From assembly GCF_022023855.1 (NCBI RefSeq), contig NZ_CP059451.1:1-64000 (forward strand): DNA of 64,000 bases, in the 5' to 3' direction. Under the pieces are notes generated by a model. It saw nothing but the letters and a program-made list of their open reading frames with translations, searched no databases and was not told the origin of the DNA. Positions 32,170-40,948 of the stretch are shown in pieces. The position numbers were made by a program, and so were the translations under genes. The stretch is from Azospirillum brasilense (GTDB lineage Bacteria; Pseudomonadota; Alphaproteobacteria; Azospirillales; Azospirillaceae). Every line of letters starts with the position of its first letter. Position 1 is the stretch's first letter.

Positions 32170-33225
32170 ATGAAAACGATCAAGGGGCCGGCGATCTTCC
32201 TCGCGCAGTTCGCGGGGGACGCGGCGCCGTTCAACAGCCTTCCGGCCATCGGCGCCTGGGCCGCCGGGCTGGGCTTCAAGGGCGTGCAGATCCCGTCCTG
32301 GGACGGCCGCCTGTTCGACCTCGCCCGGGCCGCGGAGAGCAAGGGCTATTGCGACGAGGTGAAGGGCGTGCTGGCCGAGGCCGGCGTGCAGATCACCGAG
32401 CTGTCCACCCACCTCCAGGGGCAACTCGTCGCCGTGCACCCGGCCTATGACGAGGCCTTCGACGGCTTCGCGGCGCCGGAGGTGCGCGGCAACCCGAAGG
32501 CCCGCCAGGAATGGGCGGTCAACCAGCTTCTGATGGCGGCCAAGGCCTCGGCCAATTTGGGGCTGACGGCGCACGTCACTTTCTCCGGCGCGCTGGCCTG
32601 GCCCTACGTCTACCCCTGGCCGCAGCGCCCGGCGGGGCTGATCGAAACGGCCTTCGACGAGCTGGCCCGGCGCTGGCGGCCGATCCTCGACGCCTTCGAC
32701 GCGGCGGGGGTGGACCTCTGCTATGAGATCCATCCCGGCGAGGACCTGTTCGACGGAGCCACCTTCGAGATGTTCCTGGAGCGCGTCGGCAACCACCCGC
32801 GCTGCAACATCCTCTACGACCCCAGCCACTTCGTGCTGCAGCAGCTCGACTATCTCGGCTACATCGACGTCTATCACGAGCGGATCAGGATGTTCCACGT
32901 CAAGGACGCGGAGTTCAACCCATCCCCGCGCCAGGGCGTCTATTCCGGCTACCAGCCCTGGATCGGCCGGGCCGGACGCTTCCGCTCGCTCGGCGACGGG
33001 CAGGTCGATTTCGGCGGCATCTTCTCCAAGCTGACCCAGTACGGCTTCGACGGCTGGGCGGTGCTGGAGTGGGAGTGCGCCATGAAGCACCCCGAGCAGG
33101 GGGCCGCCGAAGGCGCGCGGTTCATCGACGCGCACATCATCCGGGTGACCGAGAAGGCCTTCGACGACTTCGCCGGGGCCGGCACCGACGAGGCGGCCAA
33201 CCGGCGCATGCTCGGCATCGGCTGA
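32170..33225 (+). CDS. TIM-barrel sugar isomerase/epimerase family protein
   Basis: The product has 351 residues. Start ATG at 32170 (MKTIKGPAIFLAQFAGD) follows GGGGAGACCC; the ATG 15 bases earlier is part of that site region. The fold is the xylose-isomerase-like TIM barrel (AP-endonuclease-2 family). Metal-site segments are CYEIHPGEDLFDG near residue 182, ILYDPSHFVLQQLDYLGYID near 215 and MFHVKDAEFNPSPRQGVYSG near 240. Close relatives isomerise or dehydrate sugars, inositols or keto-sugar intermediates in the cytosol. It is followed by an oxidoreductase of the Gfo/Idh/MocA family, a pair often used for oxidised sugar or glycoside substrates. The reaction here is unknown. Confidence 0.85.
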   Translation: MKTIKGPAIFLAQFAGDAAPFNSLPAIGAWAAGLGFKGVQIPSWDGRLFDLARAAESKGYCDEVKGVLAEAGVQITELSTHLQGQLVAVHPAYDEAFDGFAAPEVRGNPKARQEWAVNQLLMAAKASANLGLTAHVTFSGALAWPYVYPWPQRPAGLIETAFDELARRWRPILDAFDAAGVDLCYEIHPGEDLFDGATFEMFLERVGNHPRCNILYDPSHFVLQQLDYLGYIDVYHERIRMFHVKDAEFNPSPRQGVYSGYQPWIGRAGRFRSLGDGQVDFGGIFSKLTQYGFDGWAVLEWECAMKHPEQGAAEGARFIDAHIIRVTEKAFDDFAGAGTDEAANRRMLGIG

Positions 33226-33238
33226 GCGGGAGGAGATC

Positions 33239-34414
33239 ATGACCATCGAAGGGAAGACGGCCTCCGGGCCGAACCGCCGGCTGCGCCTGGGCATGGTCGG
33301 CGGCGGACGGGGCGCCTTCATCGGGGCGGTGCACCGCATCGCCGCGCGCCTCGACGACCGTTACGAGTTGCGGGCCGGGGCGCTGTCCTCCGACCCGGAG
33401 CGGGCGCGTGCCAGCGGCGCCGACCTGTTCCTGCCGCCGGAGCGCTGCTACGCCAGCTTCGCGGAGATGGCGCAGGCCGAGGCGGCGCGCGACGACGGCA
33501 TCGACGTGGTCAGCATCGTCACGCCCAACCACCTGCACCACGACGCCGCCAAGGCGTTCCTGGAGGCGGGCATCCACGTCATCTGCGACAAGCCGCTGAC
33601 AACCACGGTGGAGGACGCGGAGGATCTGGCGGCGGCGGTGGAGCGCAGCGGCCTCGTCTTCACGCTGACCCACAACTACACCGGTTACCCGATGGTGCGG
33701 CAGGCCCGCGCCATGGTGGCGGCCGGCGATCTCGGCGCCCTCCGCGTCGTTCAGGTCGAATACCCGCAGGACTGGCTGAGCACCCGGCTGGAGGAGAGCG
33801 GGCAGAAGCAGGCGGAATGGCGGACCGACCCGGCGCGCAGCGGCATCGCCGGCTGCGTCGGCGACATCGGCACCCACGCCTTCCAGCTGGCGGAGTTCGT
33901 CACCGGCCTGCGCTGCACGCGGGTCGCCGCCGACCTGACCGCCTTCGTGGAGGGGCGCCGGCTCGACGACAACGCGCACATGATGCTGCGCTTCGGCAAC
34001 GGCGCGCGCGGCATGCTGTGGGCGAGCCAGGTGGCGCCCGGCCACGAGAACGGGCTGCGCCTGCGCGTCTACGGCGACAAGGGCGGGCTGGAGTGGTTCC
34101 AGGAGCAGCCGAACCACCTGCGCTTCACCCCGCTCGGCGAGCCGCCGCGCACCATCACCCGCGGCGGCCCCGGATCGGATGGAGCCGCGGCGCACGCCAC
34201 GCGCATCCCGTCGGGCCATCCCGAAGGCTATCTGGAAGGCTTCGCCCAGATCTACCGCGACACCGCCGACCTGATCGTCGCCCGCATGGGCGGTGCCGCC
34301 GCCGGTGAACAGGCAGCCCTCGTCCCCACCGTCCGGGACGGCGTGCGCGGCGTGCGCTTCATTCATGCCGCCGTGGAATCGAGCCGCCGGGACGCCGCCT
34401 GGGTCGAGATTTGA
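33239..34414 (+). CDS. Gfo/Idh/MocA family NAD(P)-dependent oxidoreductase
   Basis: The product has 391 residues. An N-terminal Rossmann fold begins LRLGMVGGGRGAFIGAVH near residue 15. The catalytic-lysine motif, usually EKP, reads CDKPLTTTVEDAEDL near 119. The C-terminal alpha/beta domain contains GCVGDIGTHAFQLAEF, carrying the conserved Asp and His of the active site (about residues 204-219). Enzymes of this family oxidise or reduce sugars, inositols and sugar acids. It is 13 bases downstream of the TIM-barrel gene and 11 bases before xylA, in the same operon. The substrate is not defined by sequence. Confidence 0.88.
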   Translation: MTIEGKTASGPNRRLRLGMVGGGRGAFIGAVHRIAARLDDRYELRAGALSSDPERARASGADLFLPPERCYASFAEMAQAEAARDDGIDVVSIVTPNHLHHDAAKAFLEAGIHVICDKPLTTTVEDAEDLAAAVERSGLVFTLTHNYTGYPMVRQARAMVAAGDLGALRVVQVEYPQDWLSTRLEESGQKQAEWRTDPARSGIAGCVGDIGTHAFQLAEFVTGLRCTRVAADLTAFVEGRRLDDNAHMMLRFGNGARGMLWASQVAPGHENGLRLRVYGDKGGLEWFQEQPNHLRFTPLGEPPRTITRGGPGSDGAAAHATRIPSGHPEGYLEGFAQIYRDTADLIVARMGGAAAGEQAALVPTVRDGVRGVRFIHAAVESSRRDAAWVEI

Positions 34415-34425
34415 AAGGATTTGCC

Positions 34426-35733
34426 ATGACCGAAGCCTATTTCACCGGCGTCGAGCGCATCCGCTACGAAGGGCCGGACAGCGACACCCCGCTCGCCTAC
34501 CGCTGGTACGACCCCGACCGCATGGTCCTGGGCAAGCGCATGGCCGATCACCTGCGCGTCGCCGTCTGCTATTGGCACAGCTTCTGCTGGCCCGGCTCCG
34601 ACCCGTTCGGCGGCGGCACGCTGGACCGGCCCTGGATGCGCGCCGGCGATCCGGTGGCGCTGGCCGAGGCGAAGATGGACGTGGCGTTCGAGCTGTTCGG
34701 GAAGCTCGGCGCGCCCTTCTTCACCTTCCACGACCGCGACGTGGCGCCCGAGATGGGATCGCTGCGGGAGACCCAGGCGACCTTCGCCCGCTTGACCGAG
34801 CGGCTGCAGGGCTGCATCGAGCGCAGCGGCGTCAAGCTGCTGTGGGGCACCGCCAACCTGTTCTCGCACCCCCGCTACATGGCCGGCGCGGCCACCAACC
34901 CCGACCCGGAGGTCTTCGCCTGCGCCGCGGCGCAGGTGCGCGACGCGCTGGAGGCGACGCACCGGCTGGGCGGCGTCAACTACGTGCTGTGGGGCGGGCG
35001 CGAGGGCTACGACACGCTGCTCAACACCGACATGGGGCGCGAGCTGGGCCAGCTCGGCCGCTTCCTGACGATGGTGGTCGAGCACAAGCACAAGATCGGC
35101 TTCACCGGCACCATCCTGATCGAGCCCAAGCCCATGGAGCCGACCAAGCACCAGTACGACCACGACGTGGCGACGGTCTACGGCTTCCTGAAGCGCTACG
35201 GGCTGGAGAAGGAGGTCGCCGTCAACATCGAGGTCAATCACGCCACGCTGGCCGGCCACAGCTTCGAGCATGAGGTGGCGACGGCGCTGGCGCTGGGCGT
35301 CTTCGGCTCCATCGACATGAACCGGGGCGACCCGCAGAACGGCTGGGACACCGACCAGTTCCCCAACGACCATGTGGAGCTGGCGCTGCCCATGGCGCGC
35401 ATCCTGGAGGCCGGCGGCTTCACCACCGGCGGCTTCAACTTCGACGCCAAGATCCGGCGCCAGAGCGTCGAGCCGGACGACCTCCTGCACGCCCATGTCG
35501 GCGGCATCGACACGCTGGCCCGCGCGCTGCTCGCCGGGGCGCGGCTCGTCGAGGACGGCCGGCTGCGAGACTTGCGCGCGGAGCGCTACGCGGGCTGGAC
35601 CGGCGATCTCGGGCAAAAGCTGCTCGGCGGGCTGGATCTGGCCGGGGCGGCCGACGCCGGCCTCGGCCTCGATCCCCGGCCGCGCTCGGGCCGGCAGGAG
35701 ATGCTGGAGAATCTGGTGAACCGCCTCGTCTGA
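34426..35733 (+). CDS. xylA: xylose isomerase
   Basis: The product has 435 residues, the size of class II xylose isomerases. Start ATG at 34426 follows AAAGGAT. The catalytic His motif is FFTFHDRDVAPE near residue 98, and the substrate segment is YVLWGGREGYDTLLNTDMG near 188. The metal-binding parts are ILIEPKPMEPTKHQYDHD near 225, VNIEVNHATLAGHSFEHE near 266 and IDMNRGDPQNGWDTDQFP near 295. It interconverts D-xylose and D-xylulose in the cytosol. Downstream xylB supplies the kinase, so the canonical isomerase pathway is complete here. Control is likely by the divergent ROK repressor. Confidence 0.97.
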   Translation: MTEAYFTGVERIRYEGPDSDTPLAYRWYDPDRMVLGKRMADHLRVAVCYWHSFCWPGSDPFGGGTLDRPWMRAGDPVALAEAKMDVAFELFGKLGAPFFTFHDRDVAPEMGSLRETQATFARLTERLQGCIERSGVKLLWGTANLFSHPRYMAGAATNPDPEVFACAAAQVRDALEATHRLGGVNYVLWGGREGYDTLLNTDMGRELGQLGRFLTMVVEHKHKIGFTGTILIEPKPMEPTKHQYDHDVATVYGFLKRYGLEKEVAVNIEVNHATLAGHSFEHEVATALALGVFGSIDMNRGDPQNGWDTDQFPNDHVELALPMARILEAGGFTTGGFNFDAKIRRQSVEPDDLLHAHVGGIDTLARALLAGARLVEDGRLRDLRAERYAGWTGDLGQKLLGGLDLAGAADAGLGLDPRPRSGRQEMLENLVNRLV

Positions 35734-35761
35734 GGCTGCCGGCTGATTGGGGGGAGGGTCC

Positions 35762-37237
35762 ATGTATCTCGGCATCGACCTGGGGACATCCGGCGTCAAG
35801 GCGGTGCTGGTCGACGAGGCGCAACGCCTCGTCGGCCAGTCCACCGCGCCGCTGGAGGTCAACCGCCCGCACCCGCTGTGGTCGGAGCAGGACCCGGAGG
35901 ATTGGTGGGCCGCCACCGGGCGCGCTGTCGCCGGCCTGCGCGCCGCCCATCCCGACGCGATGGCGGCGGTGCGGGGGATCGGGCTGTCGGGGCAGATGCA
36001 CGGGGCGACGCTGCTCGACCGGGGCGACCGCGTGCTGCGCCCGGCCATCCTGTGGAACGACGGGCGCAGCGGCGCCGAATGCGCGGAGCTGGAGCGCCGC
36101 GCCCCCAACCTGCGCGCCATCGCCGGCAACCGCGCCATGCCCGGCTTCACCGCGCCCAAGCTGCTGTGGGTCGCGGCGCACGAGCCGGACCTGTTCAAGG
36201 CGACCGCCAAGGTGCTGCTGCCCAAGGACTGGCTGCGCCTGCGCATGACCGGCGACCACGCTTCGGATTTGTCGGATTCCGCCGGCACGCTGTGGCTGGA
36301 CGTCGGCCGGCGCGCCTGGTCGGACGAGCTGCTGACCGCCACGGGGCTCGGCGAGGCGCACATGCCGCGGCTGTACGAAGGATGCCAGCCCACCGGCGCG
36401 CTGCGGGCGGAGGTCGCCGCCGACTGGGGCGTTCCGCCGGGGACCGTGGTGGCGGCCGGGGCCGGGGACAACGCCGCCGGTGCCGTGGGGGTCGGGGTGG
36501 TCGCACCGGGAAGCGCCTTCCTGTCGCTGGGCACCTCGGGCGTGCTGTTCGTCAGCGGCGACCGCTTCGCCCCCAACCCCGAGCGCGGTGTGCACGCCTT
36601 CTGCCACGCTCTGCCCGGCCGCTGGCACCAGATGTCGGTGATGCTGAGCGCGGCGAGCTGCCTGTCCTTCGCCGCCCGCCTGACCGGCGCCGTGGACGAG
36701 GCGGCGCTGCTGCGCGAAGCGGAGTCTCACGGCGGCGATCCCGGCGCCCTGGTCTTCCTGCCCTACCTGTCGGGCGAGCGCACGCCGCACAACGACCCGC
36801 ACGCCAAGGGCGTTTTCTTCGGCCTGACCCACGACACCGACCGCGGGGCACTCGCCCGCGCGGTGCTGGAGGGGGTGGCCTTCGCCTTCGCCGACGGGCT
36901 GGACGCCCTGGAGGAGGCCGGCGGACGCGTCGAACGCTTCCTGGTGATCGGCGGTGGCGCGCGCAGCGCCCTGTGGGGCCGCATCCTGGCGAGCGCGCTT
37001 GGCCGGCCGCTCGACTACCCGGCGGGGGGCGAGGTCGGCCCGGCCTTCGGGGCGGCCCGTCTGGCGCGCCTCGCGGTGACGGGCGAGGAGCCGGAAACCG
37101 TGTGCCGGCCCTTGGATATCCGTCACACCGTGGAGCCGGACCCGGCCCTGGCCGCCGCCCTGGCGCCGCGCCGACGCCTGTTCCGCCGCCTGTACGGCGA
37201 TCTGAAAGCGGCCTTCCGCGAGGCCGACGGGGCGTGA
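35762..37237 (+). CDS. xylB: xylulokinase
   Basis: The product has 491 residues of the FGGY kinase family. Start ATG at 35762 (MYLGIDLGTSGVKAVLVD) follows GGGGGGAGGG. The N-terminal phosphate-binding motif DLGTSGVK is at residues 6-13; a catalytic Asp lies in SGQMHGATLLDRGDRV-ILWNDGRS near residue 100. The C-terminal FGGY signature reads LVIGGGARSALWGRILASAL near 396-415, and GDNAAGAVGVG marks the hinge-side active site. It phosphorylates D-xylulose with ATP to feed the pentose-phosphate route. It is the last gene of the xylose operon and converges with the LysR gene. Confidence 0.96.
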   Translation: MYLGIDLGTSGVKAVLVDEAQRLVGQSTAPLEVNRPHPLWSEQDPEDWWAATGRAVAGLRAAHPDAMAAVRGIGLSGQMHGATLLDRGDRVLRPAILWNDGRSGAECAELERRAPNLRAIAGNRAMPGFTAPKLLWVAAHEPDLFKATAKVLLPKDWLRLRMTGDHASDLSDSAGTLWLDVGRRAWSDELLTATGLGEAHMPRLYEGCQPTGALRAEVAADWGVPPGTVVAAGAGDNAAGAVGVGVVAPGSAFLSLGTSGVLFVSGDRFAPNPERGVHAFCHALPGRWHQMSVMLSAASCLSFAARLTGAVDEAALLREAESHGGDPGALVFLPYLSGERTPHNDPHAKGVFFGLTHDTDRGALARAVLEGVAFAFADGLDALEEAGGRVERFLVIGGGARSALWGRILASALGRPLDYPAGGEVGPAFGAARLARLAVTGEEPETVCRPLDIRHTVEPDPALAAALAPRRRLFRRLYGDLKAAFREADGA

Positions 37238-37295
37238 CCCACGCATATGCAAGCGTCTTCCCGACGATTTTCGAAGGGCGAGCCTTCTCCGGGGC

Positions 37296-38186
37296 TTAAT
37301 TGAGGAAGCGGTTTTCGCGCAGGCGCGCCACGGCGAGGTCCACGAAGGCCCTCACCTTGGCCGGCGCGTGGCGCCCCTCGGGATGGAGGACATGGATGGG
37401 CAGGGGCGGCTCCTCATGGTCAGCGAGCACGATCCGAAGCTCGCCGGCGAGGAGCGCCGGGCCGATCTGGTAATGAAGAACCCGGGTGAGGCCCCAGCCC
37501 GCCTTGGCGGTCGCGATCACCGCCTCGTTGGTGTTGCATTGCAGAACCGGGTCGATGGTTACCCGCTGGTCCCGGGCGAACCGCCACTCCGGCGATGCCC
37601 AGGCGCCGGTCGATACGGCGATGCGGTGGTGCTTGAGGTCGACCGGTGTTCTTGGGACGCCGTGGCGCTGGAAATAGGCCGGGGCGCCGCAGACCACGCG
37701 CCGGACCATGCCGACCCGGATTGCCGTGAAGCCGGAATCCGGCAGGTGGCCGATGCGCACGGCGACATCGATGCCTTCCTCCACGATGTTCACCGGGCGG
37801 TCGACGAAGAAGGTCTGCGCGCGCATGCCGGGGTAGCGATCCAGATACTCGGTCACGATTGGCAGCACATGCATCGGCCCGAACAGAGCGGAGGCGGTGA
37901 CCGCGAGCGTCCCGGTCGGTGTGGCGTAGACGCCGCCCGCGGCGGCCTCCGCCTCCGTGATGTCCGACAGGATGCGGCGGCAATCCTCGAGGTAGCGCGC
38001 GCCGGCTTCGGTCACCTTGACCGAGCGGGTGGTGCGCACGAACAGACGGGCGCCGATGAGATCCTCAAGGGCCGCCACGGCGCGCGTCACCGCGGGCGCG
38101 CTCAGATGCAGGTGGCGGGCGGTTTCGGCGAAGCTCTCCGTTTCGGCGACCTTCACGAAGATCCGCATCGCCTGCAACCGGTCCAT
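37296..38186 (-). CDS. LysR family transcriptional regulator
   Basis: The product has 296 residues, standard for LysR proteins. The winged helix-turn-helix at residues 1-60 contains SFAETARHLHLSAPAVTRAVAALE (core ARHLHLSAPAVTRAVAALE) and LFVRTTRSVKVTEAG. The effector domain from about 90 onwards contains TPTGTLAVTASALFGPMHVLP. It belongs to the AaeR/CrgA-like subgroup with the R(T)TRxVxLTEAG signature. It is the last gene in a same-strand run with the DUF1348, flavoprotein and GST genes, all of which it may regulate. No divergent partner gene is present, so its target is uncertain. Confidence 0.9.
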   Translation of the reverse strand: MDRLQAMRIFVKVAETESFAETARHLHLSAPAVTRAVAALEDLIGARLFVRTTRSVKVTEAGARYLEDCRRILSDITEAEAAAGGVYATPTGTLAVTASALFGPMHVLPIVTEYLDRYPGMRAQTFFVDRPVNIVEEGIDVAVRIGHLPDSGFTAIRVGMVRRVVCGAPAYFQRHGVPRTPVDLKHHRIAVSTGAWASPEWRFARDQRVTIDPVLQCNTNEAVIATAKAGWGLTRVLHYQIGPALLAGELRIVLADHEEPPLPIHVLHPEGRHAPAKVRAFVDLAVARLRENRFLN

Positions 38187-38262
38187 GCGCGCCCCCGTTT
38201 CGCTGTGTCCCCGTCACAGTCTGTGGCCGAAGAGGCTCCGGATAGCAACCTCCGCCTGCGCC

Positions 38263-38307
38263 GCCGCGTCGGAAGCCGCCTCTTTAGAAGCCGCCGTGTC
38301 AGAAGCC
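38263..38307. repeat. three tandem 15-base imperfect repeats
   Basis: GCCGCGTCGGAAGCC (38263-38277), GCCTCTTTAGAAGCC (38278-38292) and GCCGTGTCAGAAGCC (38293-38307) follow each other without gaps. The last copy covers the stop codon of the DUF1348 gene on the minus strand. Read in that gene's frame, the other copies continue the same five-codon pattern beyond the stop. Slippage expansion at a gene end is the likely origin. Confidence 0.6.
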
Positions 38308-38763
38308 GAAATGGCTGAGGCCCGGATGGTCGTCCGGACGGCGGCCCAGCGGCCAACGGAACCTGCGATCGGCTTCGGCGATCGGGTGCTCGTTGATGCT
38401 GGCGTGGCGGACACGCATCAGCCCGTCCTCGGCGAACTCCCAATTCTCGTTGCCGTAGGCGCGGAACCACTGGCCGCTGTCGTCATGGTATTCGTAGGCG
38501 TAGCGCACGGCGATGCGGTTGCCGCCGAACGCCCACAGCTCCTTGATCAGCCGGTAGTCCAGCTCGCGGTTCCACTTGCGGGTCAGGAAGGCCTCAACCT
38601 CGGCGCGGCCGTTGGCGAACTCCGCGCGGTTCCGCCAGCGCGTGTCGGTGGTGTAGGCCAGCGCGACCTTGGCGGGATCGCGGCTGTTCCAGCCGTCTTC
38701 CGCCAGACGGACCTTCTCGATGGCGGTTTCCTGGGTGAAGGGAGGCAGGGGAGGACGGGACAT
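38299..38763 (-). CDS. DUF1348 / NTF2-like protein
   Basis: The product has 154 residues. Start ATG at 38763-38761 follows AAAGGAGT. The sequence TRWRNRAEFANGRAEVEAFL and the stretch NRIAVRYAYEYHDDSGQWFRAYGNENW (cores IAVRYAYEYHDDSGQWFRAY) identify the DUF1348 group of the NTF2-like cone fold. The tail GRRPDDHPGLSHFGF is also typical. Proteins of this group are small cytosolic and often sit in detoxification or flavoprotein operons, but no reaction is established. It lies 53 bases downstream of the three-domain oxidoreductase. Confidence 0.88.
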   Translation of the reverse strand: MSRPPLPPFTQETAIEKVRLAEDGWNSRDPAKVALAYTTDTRWRNRAEFANGRAEVEAFLTRKWNRELDYRLIKELWAFGGNRIAVRYAYEYHDDSGQWFRAYGNENWEFAEDGLMRVRHASINEHPIAEADRRFRWPLGRRPDDHPGLSHFGF

Positions 38764-38815
38764 GGCGAACTCCTTTGGTTTGCGGGGGAGAGGACGGGCA
38801 GCGGGTAGCGATTGG

Positions 38816-40891
38816 TCAGAGCGCGAGTTGCAGGCGGTCGCCTTCGCCCGTCTCCGCTTCGGCGGGGACGGCGCAGCACAACAGCACATCGTCGGCGGCG
38901 ACGGCCGCGCTCGGCTCCTTGACGTAGGTCACCGCACCCTTGAGCAGCTTGGTGCGGCAGGTCCCGCAGGTGCCCTCACGGCAACTGAAGGCGGGATCGA
39001 GGCCGCGCGCTTCGGCCAGTTCGAGCAGCGTGCCGGAGCCGGGCGTCCAGCGCGCTTCCTTGAGCGTGTTCATGAAGGCGACCGGCACCGGCCTGGTCGC
39101 GGGCGCCCGGCGCGGCGGTGCGGCGGCCTCCGTGGTCACACCCGTCCGCTTCAGGGACGACGGCCCGAACGCCTCGGCATGAATCCGCTCGTCGGCGATG
39201 CTGTAGCCGCGCAAGCCATCGTAGAGCGCCTGGGTGAAGGCGGGCGGCCCGCAGAGATAGAAGTCGTAATCGTTGAAGCCGAGGATGCGCGTCAGCAGAG
39301 CCATGTCGATGCGGCCCACGGCGTCGTAATCGACGCCCGGCACGGCCTCGCCGGGATCGCTGAGGACGCGGACGAGCCGGACGGCGCCGTTCGCCGCCGT
39401 GACGAGATCGTTGATTTCCCGGTCGAACGGTCGCTCCGCTGTGGAGCGCGCCGCGTGGACCAGGATGGTCGGGCGGATGCGCTGCGTGCGCAGCCCCTCA
39501 TAGACCACGTGGCGCAGCATGGCGAGCAGCGGCGTGATGCCGACGCCGCCGGCCAGCAGCACCGCCGGCCGCGTCGCGCGGGCGTCGATGGTGAAGCCGC
39601 CCGCCGGCCCGCGCGCCTCGATGACGTCGCCGACCCGGACATGGTCGTGCAGATGCCGCGACACCAGGCCCTCGCGCTTGACGCTGATGCGGTAGATCCC
39701 GTCCGACGGGGCGACGGACAACGTGTAGGTCCGGACGACCGGTTTGTCGGCGCCCGCCGGAGTGACGCGGATGGGCAGATGCTGGCCGGCCAGATGCGGC
39801 AGGAGCCCCGCGCCGTCGGTCGGCCGCAGATGGAAGGAGCGGATGGTGGCGCTTTCCTCGACGATGTCCGTCACCGTCATCGGCCGCCAGCGCGTCGCCG
39901 TTTCCTCCGCGCGCAGCCGGTCGGCGGCCTGGCCCCAGTCGCCCGTCATCAGGGAGCTGGGAGACCAGCCGTCCGCCCGCAGCGTCCAGCGCAGGGCCAG
40001 GGCGCCGGGCCGGCGGACGATTCTGCGCGCCTTGAAGGTCCACAGCCGCTCGGCGCCCTGGAAGGCGGCGATCTCCGGCGAGTCCAGGACCAAAGCGGCG
40101 TCGCCGGTCATCTGCAACAGGTCGCCGCTGGCGAAATCGACGAAGAGCAGCCCCGCCTTTCCGTTGAGCAGGATGTTGCCAAGCGTGGCGAAGAAGAGGT
40201 TGCCGTCGAAATCCGGAATGGTGAGCGTGCCGTCCCCGGCCACGCGGACGAAGCCGGCCTTGCCGCCGCGATGCGACACGTCGACCTGGCGATGGTCGCC
40301 ACGGTCGGCGTAGGAGGCGACGAAAAAGGCGTCCGCCGCTTCGATCGCCGCCTGCGCCGCCGGATCGAGGGCCGTCAGCTCCTCGACGGCGCCGGCGAAG
40401 GGCTGGGTGGGGTCGCGGGCCAGCGTGGCGTCGCGCAGCTGGATGTAGCGGGGGCAGTTGCCGAAACTCTGGTCGACCGCGACGCGGAAACCCGCGGGCG
40501 TCGCCGAGACGACGCCGTTCATGCGGTTGCGCCGCCGCGTGTTCATCTCGATGCCGAGGAGGCCGACCGGCGCGCCGTCGACCATACCGGCCGCCGCGGG
40601 ATCGCCGGCGCTCAGGCGCGCGGCGATGTCGAGGGTGGTCGGCGACGGCGAGGACAGAAAGCCTGGCCTTCCTTCGAGGATGCTGGCCCAGGCATCGCCG
40701 TCCGGGTCGGCGCTGCCGATCACGAGGAAGGGGAGTTGGGCGTAGAAGTCGCGGTGCTGGTCGGGCATGAAGTCGCGGATGACCCGTTGCCCCACCATCG
40801 CCATCCGCTCGGCGACGCCGGCGCCGACCTTCTCCTGCAGGAACGTCTCACCCTCATGCCAGATCGGCAGCGTCTTCGCGGTCTCGCCCAT
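38816..40891 (-). CDS. three-domain fusion: PNPOx-like flavin domain, FAD/NAD reductase, 2Fe-2S ferredoxin
   Basis: The product has 691 residues; start ATG at 40891-40889 follows GGGGAGAC. Residues about 30-300 form a pyridoxamine-phosphate-oxidase-like domain (DFYAQLPFLVIGSADPDGDA; FVASYADRGDHRQVDVSHRG). Residues about 335-590 form a ferredoxin-reductase module with the FAD motif RTYTLS, the NAD motif GGVGITPLLAML and the end motif FYLCGPPAF. The C-terminal 85 residues are a plant-type ferredoxin with CREGTCGTC and a fourth Cys in DDVLLCCAVP. The layout suggests electron flow from NAD(P)H through FAD and the cluster, or onwards to a partner. The role is unknown; the GST neighbour hints at xenobiotic or electrophile defence. 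Confidence 0.88.
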   Translation of the reverse strand: MGETAKTLPIWHEGETFLQEKVGAGVAERMAMVGQRVIRDFMPDQHRDFYAQLPFLVIGSADPDGDAWASILEGRPGFLSSPSPTTLDIAARLSAGDPAAAGMVDGAPVGLLGIEMNTRRRNRMNGVVSATPAGFRVAVDQSFGNCPRYIQLRDATLARDPTQPFAGAVEELTALDPAAQAAIEAADAFFVASYADRGDHRQVDVSHRGGKAGFVRVAGDGTLTIPDFDGNLFFATLGNILLNGKAGLLFVDFASGDLLQMTGDAALVLDSPEIAAFQGAERLWTFKARRIVRRPGALALRWTLRADGWSPSSLMTGDWGQAADRLRAEETATRWRPMTVTDIVEESATIRSFHLRPTDGAGLLPHLAGQHLPIRVTPAGADKPVVRTYTLSVAPSDGIYRISVKREGLVSRHLHDHVRVGDVIEARGPAGGFTIDARATRPAVLLAGGVGITPLLAMLRHVVYEGLRTQRIRPTILVHAARSTAERPFDREINDLVTAANGAVRLVRVLSDPGEAVPGVDYDAVGRIDMALLTRILGFNDYDFYLCGPPAFTQALYDGLRGYSIADERIHAEAFGPSSLKRTGVTTEAAAPPRRAPATRPVPVAFMNTLKEARWTPGSGTLLELAEARGLDPAFSCREGTCGTCRTKLLKGAVTYVKEPSAAVAADDVLLCCAVPAEAETGEGDRLQLAL

Positions 40892-40948
40892 GTCCCGTCT
40901 CCCCGGTGAAAGAAGCGGGCGCGCCGGTGCGCGCGCCCAGGCGGCGCG

